42,388 bases of DNA, from contig SFQY01000013.1 in NCBI GenBank assembly GCA_004562395.1, forward strand, positions 1 to 42,388. The letters run 5' to 3'. Below the pieces are notes generated by a model. The model was not told the DNA's origin. It worked only from the letters and a program-made list of their open reading frames with translations, and searched no databases. This document shows positions 7,674 to 13,943 of this stretch, piece by piece. This stretch comes from a bacterium. GTDB lineage: Bacteria; Bacillota; Clostridia; Oscillospirales; Oscillospiraceae. A program made the translations under genes and the position numbers. Position 1 is the first letter of the stretch. Each line of letters starts with the position of its first letter.

Positions 7674-8255
7674 TTATGACTCTATTATACCGGATCGCCG
7701 CAGAAAAGCAAGACATTTGTCCCGGAACCGGGCCTCCGTGCCGTCGTTTTCCAGCACGGCCCCGCAGCGCTGCCGGAACCAGTCCGGACTGTGCTGGGCG
7801 GCGATGCGGCTGCGGGCGTATTCCTCGGAGATGCCGTCCCGGGCCATGAGCCGCCGAACCCGGTCCTCCGTGGGGGCGGTGACGGCTACGGTCAGATCGC
7901 AGAGCTCCGCCAGTCCTCCCTCAAACAGGGCGATGGCGTCAATGGCCGCAAGGGTGGGTTTGACTTCCAGCCGGCGCAGGACCTCCCGCTTCACGGCGCC
8001 GTGGGTGATCCGGTTCAGATCCTCCAACGCCTGTTCATCGGAAAAGACCAGCGCGCCCAGCTTTTTGCGCTGCAGCACGCCGCCGGCGACCACACCGGGA
8101 AACCGGCCTTCAATGGCAGCCAGCAGCTCCCTGTCGGTGGCCAGCAGCTCATGGTAGATGGCGTCGCAGTCCAGAATCAGTCCGCCCTGCTGGCCGATGA
8201 GCTTCAGAAGGGTGGTCTTTCCGCAGCCGCTTCCGCCGGTGATGCCCAGGATCAT
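7674..8255 (-). CDS. coaE: Dephospho-CoA kinase
   Basis: A 193-residue P-loop kinase for the last step of coenzyme A synthesis, phosphorylating dephospho-CoA. The Walker A motif GGSGCGKT is at residues 7-14, followed by the ILDCDAIYHEL segment that matches the family's substrate-site aspartates. Its ATG overlaps the tsaC stop codon (ATGA), and the ribosome site GGAGG lies within the end of tsaC, so the two are probably translationally coupled. An upstream in-frame ATG 90 bases earlier would add an Arg/Gly-rich tail unlike the family and was not used. Confidence 0.9.
   Translation of the reverse strand: MILGITGGSGCGKTTLLKLIGQQGGLILDCDAIYHELLATDRELLAAIEGRFPGVVAGGVLQRKKLGALVFSDEQALEDLNRITHGAVKREVLRRLEVKPTLAAIDAIALFEGGLAELCDLTVAVTAPTEDRVRRLMARDGISEEYARSRIAAQHSPDWFRQRCGAVLENDGTEARFRDKCLAFLRRSGIIES
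7684..7711 (-). promoter_or_regulatory. Possible promoter for apeB inside the coaE 3' end
   Basis: TTGCTT (7706-7711) and a consensus TATAAT (7684-7689) are separated by 16 bp, reading towards apeB about 75 bp downstream. It overlaps coding sequence, so chance is possible. Confidence 0.45.
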
Positions 8256-9286
8256 ACCTCCGCCTCCGCGTCCACGATGTGGAAGGCGGCGGCCTTTTTC
8301 AGCCGGTTCTGAACGGCGTAGGCCACGCCGCCGCCCACGGGGCACCGGGCGTAGACCTGGTGGATGCTGGGATCATCCAGTTCCCGCAGGGCGGCAAAAA
8401 GTCCGGCGGACAGGGTGTTCACGTCCGCCTCCCGTCCGTAGGCCAGGGGGGCACAGCCTTCATACAGAGGCAGTTCCTCCTGGAAGCACAGTACCCGGTC
8501 CCCGGGGACAAAGTGGCGGTGAATGTATGCGGCGGCCTTCTCCCGGCTGCCGGAGACGATGACCACCGGCTCGGCGGGGGCATAGTGGCGGTATTTCATG
8601 CCGGGAGCCTTGACCACGGCATCCTTGTCGATCTGGGCGGTGACGGCCTTGTCCACTACCAGGTCCCCCAGAACGGCGATCAGCTGCTCCGGCGTGATGC
8701 CGCCGGGGCGCAGCAGCCGGGGCCGGTCCTCGGTCAGGTCCACAATGGTGGATTCCACCCCCACCCGGCAGGGACCTCCGTCCACCACGGCGGCGATCCG
8801 TCCGTCGTGATCGTGGAGCACATGCTCCGCCGTGGTGGTGGAGGGCTTCCCGGACAGGTTGGCGGAGGGAGCGGCAATGGGTACCCCGGACAGGCGGATG
8901 ATCTCCCGGGTCACTGCGTTGTCCGGACAGCGGACGGCCACCGTATCCAGACCGGCGGTGGTGCGCCGGGGGACGCTGTCCCGGGCTGGCAGCACCATGG
9001 TCAAAGGGCCGGGCCAGTAAGTTCGGGCCAGGTCGTAGGCTTTTTGCGGAATATGGTGGCAGAACAGCTCGATCTGCTCCGGGCCGCAGATGTGCAGGAT
9101 CAGAGGGTTGTCCTGGGGACGGCCCTTGGCTTCAAAAATCTTAGCCACGGCGGCTTCATCCAGACCATTGGCACCGAGACCGTAAACCGTCTCCGTGGGA
9201 ATGGCCACCAGCTCTCCGCGCTTGATCAATTCCGCGGCAAGAGCAGGCGTTCCCGGCTCCCGGGCGGATAAGAGTAAAGTCTGCAT
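8252..9286 (-). CDS. tsaC: L-threonylcarbamoyladenylate synthase (Sua5 type)
   Basis: A 344-residue YrdC/Sua5-family enzyme making threonylcarbamoyl-AMP from threonine, bicarbonate and ATP, the first step of the t6A37 tRNA modification. The YrdC domain starts with KRGELVAIPTETVYGLG near residue 22 and covers about 200 residues, including the SANLSGKPSTT segment. The remaining 130 residues are the C-terminal Sua5 domain, so this is the long form rather than the short TsaC form. The start at 9286 has GAGGTGA at good spacing. It heads the tsaC-coaE-apeB group with a 4-bp overlap to coaE. Confidence 0.9.
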   Translation of the reverse strand: MQTLLLSAREPGTPALAAELIKRGELVAIPTETVYGLGANGLDEAAVAKIFEAKGRPQDNPLILHICGPEQIELFCHHIPQKAYDLARTYWPGPLTMVLPARDSVPRRTTAGLDTVAVRCPDNAVTREIIRLSGVPIAAPSANLSGKPSTTTAEHVLHDHDGRIAAVVDGGPCRVGVESTIVDLTEDRPRLLRPGGITPEQLIAVLGDLVVDKAVTAQIDKDAVVKAPGMKYRHYAPAEPVVIVSGSREKAAAYIHRHFVPGDRVLCFQEELPLYEGCAPLAYGREADVNTLSAGLFAALRELDDPSIHQVYARCPVGGGVAYAVQNRLKKAAAFHIVDAEAEV

Positions 9287-9371
9287 AGGATCACCTCGGT
9301 CAGAAATTGAAAATGAAAATGAATACGCTGCTTCGCAGATTAATAATTTCACAGAGACAAAGATAATTGCG

Positions 9372-9510
9372 TAAATGATCGTTTATGCTTCGTTGGTTAC
9401 TGCGCACCCACAAGGCTCCCTCTGATGAGGGAGCTGTCGCGAAGCGACTGAGGGAGAGAAAATGTTCCCCCTCGTCAGAGGGGGCCGTTAGGCCGCTAAA
9501 CGATCATTTA
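9372..9510. repeat. Intergenic repeat unit B, third copy
   Basis: Ends TAAATGATCGTTTA (9372-9385) and TAAACGATCATTTA (9497-9510) are inverted. The interior is nearly the same as at 5975-6109 and 16738-16885. Together with the tpiA terminator it accounts for most of the gap between tpiA and tsaC; no gene is seen. Confidence 0.82.
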
Positions 9511-9564
9511 CGGCATTTCCCGGCGGCATGAGGGAACGATCATTATTTCCACTTTCAATTCCTC

Positions 9565-9603
9565 AAAGTAAGAATTGGGCAGCTGCGGTTTGCGCAGCTG
9601 CCC
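9565..9603 (-). terminator. Terminator after tpiA
   Basis: The perfect hairpin GGGCAGCTGCG-CAAAC-CGCAGCTGCCC (9577-9603) is followed on the minus strand by AATTCTTACTTT, 18 bp after the tpiA stop codon. Confidence 0.75.
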
Positions 9604-9620
9604 GGGATTGCGATTTGCGA

Positions 9621-10397
9621 TTACACGGTGGGCTGGTTGGCTGCCTCAATGATCTTGACGAACTTCTCGGGCACCAGGGAAGCGCCGCCGATCAGACCGC
9701 CGTCGATGTCGGGCTGGGCTAGCAGCTCGAAGGCGTTCTTGTCGTTCATGGAGCCGCCGTACAGGATGGAGATGGCACGGGCGTTCTTGGAGGAGTACAG
9801 CTTGCGGACCACGCTGCGGATCATCTCGCAGACCTCTTCCGCCTGCTCGGGAGTGGCGGTCAGGCCGGTGCCGATAGCCCAGATGGGCTCGTAGGCGATG
9901 ATGACCTTGCGGATCTTGTCCTCGGGCACGCCCTTCAGACCCAGCTTGATCTGCATGGTGATCCACTCGGCGGTGACACCGTTCTGGCGCTGCTCCAGGC
10001 TCTCGCCGCAGCACATGATGGGGATCAGACCGGCTTCCAGAGCGGCCAGGACCTTGGCATTGACGTCGGCGTCGGTCTCGCCCATGGCGCGGCGCTCGGA
10101 GTGGCCGATGATGACGTACTTGCAGCCGGCGTCGGTGAGCATGTTGGTGGCGATTTCACCGGTGTAGGCGCCGGAGGGGTTGGCGTTGCAGTTCTCGGCG
10201 CCGATGCCCACCCGGGTCTCCCGCATGGAGCGGACGGCGGCGGGGATGCAGACGGCGGGGACGCACAGAGCCACGTCGCACCAGCGGCCCTTGGGCATGA
10301 TAGCCTTCAGCTGGGTCATAAACTCCTTGGTTTCGGAGGGAGTCTTGTTCATCTTCCAGTTACCGGCGATGACGGTTTTACGGTATTTTCTGTTCAT
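9621..10397 (-). CDS. tpiA: Triose-phosphate isomerase
   Basis: A 258-residue TIM barrel interconverting dihydroxyacetone phosphate and glyceraldehyde 3-phosphate in glycolysis. Catalytic residues are in place: Lys15 in GNWKMN, His99 in IIGHSERR and Glu170 in AYEPIWAIGTG. The phosphate-gripping loop and the YGGSMND segment near the end are normal. The ATG at 10397 has AAGGAG upstream. It follows pgk by 136 bp of transcribed spacer that can form a strong stem (GGGAGGGC/GCCCTCCC at 10496-10516). Confidence 0.95.
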   Translation of the reverse strand: MNRKYRKTVIAGNWKMNKTPSETKEFMTQLKAIMPKGRWCDVALCVPAVCIPAAVRSMRETRVGIGAENCNANPSGAYTGEIATNMLTDAGCKYVIIGHSERRAMGETDADVNAKVLAALEAGLIPIMCCGESLEQRQNGVTAEWITMQIKLGLKGVPEDKIRKVIIAYEPIWAIGTGLTATPEQAEEVCEMIRSVVRKLYSSKNARAISILYGGSMNDKNAFELLAQPDIDGGLIGGASLVPEKFVKIIEAANQPTV

Positions 10398-10495
10398 TTC
10401 CTTTTCTCCTTTTATCAGAACATCGGAACCGGGGAGGTACGATGCAAATTTACGAAGTTATGCGCCAACGGTATTGGGCATCGCCGCGGATGCCC

Positions 10496-10516
10496 GGGAG
10501 GGCTTGCCGCCCTCCC
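10496..10516 (-). other. Intercistronic hairpin between pgk and tpiA
   Basis: A perfect 8-bp stem GGGAGGGC/GCCCTCCC with a 5-base loop sits 18 bp after the pgk stop codon and is not followed by a T tract. It is more likely an mRNA stability or processing element that sets pgk:tpiA ratios than a full terminator. Confidence 0.5.
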
Positions 10517-10533
10517 TATGGACATCCGGTGAT

Positions 10534-11733
10534 TTACTTATCCTGCAGGCAGGCAATGCCGGGCAGCTCCAGGCCTTCCAGGAATTCCAGGGAAGCGCCG
10601 CCGCCGGTGGAGATGTGGGTGATCTTGTCTGCGAAGCCCAGCTGCTCGCAGGCAGCCGCGGAGTCGCCGCCGCCGACGATGGTCACTGCGTCGGAATCGG
10701 CCAGAGCCTGGGCCACCGCGATGGTGCCCTTTGCCAGGGTGGGGTTCTCAAAGACGCCCATGGGGCCGTTCCAGACGACGGTCTTGGCGTTCTTCACGGC
10801 GTCGGCGAACAGAGCCCGGGACTTCTCGCCGATGTCCAGGCCCTCCTTGTCGGCGGGGATGGCCTCAACGGCCACGGTCTGCACATCAATGGGGCCGTCG
10901 ATGGGGTTGGGGAAGCCGGCAGCCACCACGGTATCCACGGGCAGCAGCAGCTTGACGCCCTTGCTCTCGGCCTTGGCCATCATGTCCTTGCAGTAGCCGA
11001 TCTTCTCGGTATCCAGCAGAGAGTTGCCGACGCTGTAGCCCTTGGCGGCCAGGAAGGTGTAGGCCATACCGCCGCCGATGATCAGGGTGTCCACCTTCTC
11101 CAGAAGGTTGTTGATCACGTTCAGCTTGTCGGAAACCTTGGCGCCGCCCAGGATCGCCACGAAGGGACGCTCGGGGTTGGCCAGAGCCTTGCCCATGATG
11201 GACACTTCCTTCTGGACCAGGTAGCCGCAGACGGCGGGCAGGTAGTCAGCCACACCGGCGGTGGAAGCGTGGGCCCGGTGAGCCGTGCCGAAGGCGTCGT
11301 TGACGAAAATGTCGGCCATGGAAGCCAGAGCCTTGCTCAGCTCGGGATCGTTCTTGGTCTCACCCTTTTCAAAGCGGGTGTTCTCCAGCAGCATGACGTC
11401 GCCGTCTTTCAGAGCGGCGGCCTTGGCCCGGGCATCCTCGCCGGCCACGTCGGAAGCCATAACGACCTCCTTGCCCAGCAGCTGGCCGATCCGGTCAGCC
11501 ACCACCTTCAGGCTCAGCTCGGGCTTGTACTCGCCCTTGGGCTTGCCCATGTGGGAGCAAAGGATCACCTTGGCACCGTGGTCAACCAGATAACGGACGG
11601 TGGGCATGGCGGCCACGATCCGCTTGTCGGACGTGATGACGCCGTTCTTGGTGGGGACGTTGAAGTCGCAGCGGCACAGCACCCGCTTGCCGGCTACGTC
11701 AATGTCTTCAATGGACTTCTTGTTGTAGTTCAT
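10534..11733 (-). CDS. pgk: Phosphoglycerate kinase
   Basis: A 399-residue two-domain enzyme of glycolysis that makes ATP from 1,3-bisphosphoglycerate. The N-terminal signature KRVLCRCDFNVP is near residue 16, the LCSHMGKPKGEY loop near 58, and the nucleotide-binding GGDSAAA stretch near the end (VTIVGGGDSAA). Length is standard. The start is the ATG at 11733, seven bases after GGAGG; a TTG two codons earlier is less well placed. It lies between trmL (33 bp upstream) and tpiA, probably in one transcript from the promoter at 12308. Confidence 0.96.
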   Translation of the reverse strand: MNYNKKSIEDIDVAGKRVLCRCDFNVPTKNGVITSDKRIVAAMPTVRYLVDHGAKVILCSHMGKPKGEYKPELSLKVVADRIGQLLGKEVVMASDVAGEDARAKAAALKDGDVMLLENTRFEKGETKNDPELSKALASMADIFVNDAFGTAHRAHASTAGVADYLPAVCGYLVQKEVSIMGKALANPERPFVAILGGAKVSDKLNVINNLLEKVDTLIIGGGMAYTFLAAKGYSVGNSLLDTEKIGYCKDMMAKAESKGVKLLLPVDTVVAAGFPNPIDGPIDVQTVAVEAIPADKEGLDIGEKSRALFADAVKNAKTVVWNGPMGVFENPTLAKGTIAVAQALADSDAVTIVGGGDSAAACEQLGFADKITHISTGGGASLEFLEGLELPGIACLQDK

Positions 11734-11766
11734 AGTCAATCCTCCATTGCAATCTATGTGGGAAGT

Positions 11767-12249
11767 TTACTTCCGCATTCTGCCAAAATCCTGAAGCGAC
11801 GGAAAGGAAAGCTGCCGCAGCGCTTCGTACACGGTGATGGCCACCGCGTTGCTCAGGTTCAGGCTCCTGGCCTCCGGGCGCATGGGAATGCGCAGGCACT
11901 GCTCATAGTGCGATGCCAGAAAGGACTCAGGAAGGCCCTTGGTCTCCTTGCCGAAAAAGAGATAGCAGCCGTCTTGAAATTCCGCCTCGGTATAGCTCCG
12001 GGGGGCTTTCGTGGACAGACACCACATCTGCCTGACCTCGTTTTTCCGGAAGAAATCCTGCAGATCCTCATACTCGAGAACCTCCACCATATGCCAGTAA
12101 TCCAGTCCTGCCCGGCGGACGGCCTTTTCCGAGATGTCAAAGCCAAGGGGGCGGATCAGATGGAGCCTGGCGCCGGTGGCGGCGCAGGTGCGGGCGATGT
12201 TGCCGCAGTTCTGGGGAATCTCAGGTTCCACCAGCACGATGTTCAGCAA
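11767..12249 (-). CDS. trmL: tRNA (cytidine/uridine-34 2'-O)-methyltransferase
   Basis: A 160-residue SPOUT-family methyltransferase that methylates the ribose of the wobble base in certain leucine tRNAs. Visible are the N-terminal EPEIPQNCGNIARTCAATG, the LFFGKETKGLP motif of the knotted SAM site, and the final IPMRPEARSLNLSNAVAI segment. Length is normal. No ATG is available: the frame opens with TTG at 12249, supported by AGAGGTGA six bases upstream and by the family N-terminus MLNIVLVEPEIPQN. It appears to be the first gene of a trmL-pgk-tpiA transcript. Confidence 0.9.
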   Translation of the reverse strand: MLNIVLVEPEIPQNCGNIARTCAATGARLHLIRPLGFDISEKAVRRAGLDYWHMVEVLEYEDLQDFFRKNEVRQMWCLSTKAPRSYTEAEFQDGCYLFFGKETKGLPESFLASHYEQCLRIPMRPEARSLNLSNAVAITVYEALRQLSFPSLQDFGRMRK

Positions 12250-12307
12250 GAAGCGTCACCTCTGTCAAAGCGCGTCGGATCCTGTTTCCAAAATCCGTTC
12301 GTTCCCT

Positions 12308-12336
12308 ATTGTATGCCAAACCGGCTGTAAAATCAA
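12308..12336 (-). promoter_or_regulatory. Promoter of trmL-pgk-tpiA
   Basis: TTGATT (12331-12336) and TACAAT (12308-12313) with a 17-bp spacer, about 55 bp upstream of the trmL start. Confidence 0.7.
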
Positions 12337-12537
12337 TCTCAAAAATACTGTTTTTTTCACTTTTTTATAGTATTCACATAAAAAAGAAGGGAGAAGGCTG
12401 AAATTTGTGAAAATGTAGCAGTTTCCATAACACGATATGCCGGAAGAAAAAACATACCCTGCCGGAGTGGGAAGGGAGGATGCTTTCCGTCCGGAATTGC
12501 CCCGGCGGGGGAGGACGGAAAAATTGCAAAAAAGGGA
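12337..12537. other. Non-coding spacer between divergent promoters
   Basis: This is the middle of the gap between trmL and the tRNAs. The left half is A/T-rich with several A runs, the right half G/C-rich. I see no gene, no hairpin followed by a T tract, and no repeat shared with the rest of the window. Confidence 0.6.
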
Positions 12538-12566
12538 TTGCAAAAGCGGAAAAGCTGTGTTATAAT
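12538..12566 (+). promoter_or_regulatory. Promoter of the tRNA pair
   Basis: TTGCAA (12538-12543) and consensus TATAAT (12561-12566) with a 17-bp spacer, placed about 40 bp before tRNA-Gln. Confidence 0.8.
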
Positions 12567-12607
12567 GCTCAGTGTGTCCGATCAAAGGGCGGGCGCCGCT
12601 TCCCTAT

Positions 12608-12682
12608 TGGGATGTCGCCAAGCGGTAAGGCACCAGACTTTGACTCTGGCATTCGTCGGTTCGAATCCGGCCATCCCAGCCA
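12608..12682 (+). tRNA. tRNA-Gln (anticodon TTG)
   Basis: The acceptor stem TGGGATG pairs with CATCCCA (12672-12678). The anticodon arm CCAGA-CTTTGAC-TCTGG carries TTG, and the T arm includes GGTTCGAATCC. A CCA end is encoded (12680-12682). Confidence 0.95.
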
Positions 12683-12689
12683 AATTTAT

Positions 12690-12765
12690 GATCCGCTAGC
12701 TCAGTCGGCAGAGCAACTGCCTTTTAAGCAGTGGGTCCGGAGTTCGAATCTCCGGCGGGTCACCA
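12690..12765 (+). tRNA. tRNA-Lys (anticodon TTT)
   Basis: The acceptor stem GATCCGC pairs with GCGGGTC (one T-G pair). The D arm contains TAGCTCAGTCGG, the anticodon arm CTGC-CTTTTAA-GCAG carries TTT, the T loop is GTTCGAATC, and CCA is encoded at 12763-12765. It lies seven bases after tRNA-Gln, so they are co-transcribed. Confidence 0.96.
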
Positions 12766-12798
12766 AAAATCCCGAATGCGCCAGCGTTCGGGATTTTT
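12765..12798 (+). terminator. Terminator of the tRNA operon
   Basis: A perfect 12-bp stem AAAAATCCCGAA/TTCGGGATTTTT begins at the last base of tRNA-Lys CCA. Its 3' arm (GCGTTCGGGATTTTT) is echoed as a direct repeat at 12838-12852. Confidence 0.9.
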
Positions 12799-12806
12799 AC
12801 TTCTTC

Positions 12807-12886
12807 CTTTTTCACTATTCACTCTTCATGAATCTGCGCATTCGGGATTTTTGGAAAGTAAGAAGGAATAGTGAATAGTGAAAAAG
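12807..12886. repeat. 17-bp inverted repeat beside the four-helix-bundle gene
   Basis: CTTTTTCACTATTCACT at 12807-12823 is repeated as its exact complement at 12870-12886. Between the arms lies a second copy of the end of the tRNA terminator (12838-12852). The arms could form a long hairpin or mark the edge of an inserted segment that brought in the downstream gene. Confidence 0.7.
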
Positions 12887-12910
12887 CAGGTTACGAGGGA
12901 GAACGATTCT

Positions 12911-13255
12911 ATGTCCAGCCCATTGCTTGAAAAATCAAAAGCATTTGCTCTTGCAGTCATCAAGGTGTGTAATGACGTAAAAAGCAGCAAACGGGAATCT
13001 GTTCTGACGAATCAACTGATCCGCTCTGGAACCAGTATTGGAGCCAATATCCGAGAGGCATTTTATGCCCACGGAAGGGCGGATTTTATTGCAAAGCTGC
13101 AAATTGCTTTGAAAGAATGTTCAGAAAGTGAATATTGGCTGGAATTATTGATTGAAAGCGGGTATTATGACAATCGAACAATTCTGGAGCAATGCATCGA
13201 AGTGAAGAAGCTCCTGATCGCTTCCATCAACACGGCAAAAAGCAACTTAAAATAA
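12911..13255 (+). CDS. Four-helix-bundle protein (S23/23S rRNA intervening-sequence type)
   Basis: A 114-residue helical protein of the four-helix-bundle family (TIGR02436 type), first noted as open frames inside 23S rRNA intervening sequences and often found next to mobile DNA. The hallmark segments are visible: SKAFALAVIKVC, TNQLIRSGTSIGANIREA near residue 33, and KLQIALKECSESEYWLELL. Molecular function is unknown. The ATG at 12911 has GGGAG nine bases upstream; a GTG 33 bases earlier lies in the inverted repeat. Base composition is clearly more A/T-rich than the neighbours, and it sits between a tRNA terminator and a transposase remnant, which suggests gene transfer. Confidence 0.85.
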   Translation: MSSPLLEKSKAFALAVIKVCNDVKSSKRESVLTNQLIRSGTSIGANIREAFYAHGRADFIAKLQIALKECSESEYWLELLIESGYYDNRTILEQCIEVKKLLIASINTAKSNLK

Positions 13256-13289
13256 TGTGTATCTAAAGTGTTGCAAAGACACAAAAGGG

Positions 13290-13416
13290 GGCTGTTAAAA
13301 AAGTCCCTCAGCAAGGTAGCCAGTGCCGGAAGGCACTGGCTACAAAAAGTATAAGGAACGGCTGCAGCCAGTTGAGGTTGCAGCCGTTTTGCAGTATCAT
13401 TAAAGTACCACCAAAA
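13290..13416 (+). mobile_element. Probable left part of a truncated IS (IS1182-like)
   Basis: GGGGGCTGTTAAAAAAGT near 13288 resembles the terminal sequences of IS1182-type elements. Two hairpins follow: TAGCCAGTGCC/GGCACTGGCTA at 13317-13342 and AACGGCTGCA/TGCAGCCGTT near 13357-13390. They stand in front of a transposase-like N-terminal fragment. The right part of the element is missing. Confidence 0.45.
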
Positions 13417-13506
13417 ATGAAAACTACAGAAATGAATTATACACCAATCCAACTGAAATTACCAGTGGATATGGAAAGAATTATTGAAATAAATGATTCG
13501 GTATAA
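13417..13506 (+). pseudogene. Transposase N-terminal remnant (IS1182-like, 29 codons)
   Basis: The short frame reads MKTTEMNYTPIQLKLPVD followed by MERIIEINDSV and then a stop. This resembles the first residues of IS1182-family transposases (N-terminal YTPIQLKLP-type segment leading to the INDxV turn). Everything downstream is lost: the next bases enter the terminator that serves copA. I recognise the family from this segment only, so the assignment is tentative. Confidence 0.5.
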
Positions 13507-13513
13507 CTGACGC

Positions 13514-13547
13514 AAAACGGAGTGGGAAGCAAATCCCACTCCGTTTT
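13514..13547 (-). terminator. Bidirectional terminator between the IS remnant and copA
   Basis: A perfect 14-bp stem (AAAACGGAGTGGGA / TCCCACTCCGTTTT) with a 6-base loop. It lies about 190 bp after the copA stop codon. The interval 13548-13733 between them holds no gene that I can recognise. Confidence 0.75.
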
Positions 13548-13733
13548 CATGTCAACTTTGTTCGTTTTTTGCGGCTCAATACCGGTATGCCGCTGTGTGG
13601 TGCTTGCGCTGGTGCAGCAGTCCTTTCACCGGCGCAATGTTACATCAGTTCCTGATTCGTGCATAATGGTACGGGGCTGACGGAAGCCGGTAACCACAGC
13701 GGTCCTTTACGCCATACCCTTTCCGCTGCGGGG

Positions 13734-13943
13734 TCAGCGGATGCCGGTGACGGTGTAGTCCTGATCCTCTACGGCTTTTTTCAGGGCTTCGTCGGAAATC
13801 TGGGACTTCAGAGTCACCACGGCGGTGCCGGCCTCATGGCTCACCGCGGCCTGCTCCACCTCCGGCAGGGCCTCCAGGGCCTTTTTGACCCGGGCTTCGC
13901 AGTGGGAACACATCATTCCTTCGATGGTCAATGTCTTTTCCAT
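13734..13943 (-). CDS. copZ: Possible internally initiated CopZ-like copper chaperone (in frame with copA)
   Basis: The last 69 codons of copA form a complete heavy-metal-associated domain with the copper motif MMCSHC at 10-15, the size of a free CopZ chaperone. The linker codons before it read AAAAAGGAGATACAAATT-ATG, so a strong ribosome site (AAGGAG) stands at a usable distance from an in-frame ATG. It may therefore be made both as a tail of CopA and as a separate small protein that delivers Cu(I) to the pump. The alternative is that two genes became fused by loss of a stop codon and the ribosome site is a relic. Confidence 0.55.
   Translation of the reverse strand: MEKTLTIEGMMCSHCEARVKKALEALPEVEQAAVSHEAGTAVVTLKSQISDEALKKAVEDQDYTVTGIR

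Noticed and set aside
9372..9510. Repeated hairpins considered as a CRISPR array
   Set aside because: There are no regularly spaced direct repeats with unique spacers; copies are dispersed single units, and no cas genes are present.
10180..12330. Open frame of about 700 codons opposite tpiA, pgk and trmL
   Set aside because: It spans three well-defined genes and the spaces between them on the other strand and has no recognisable domain.
12480..12878. Open frame running through both tRNAs
   Set aside because: It covers the tRNA promoter, both tRNA genes and their terminator, so it cannot be a real gene.
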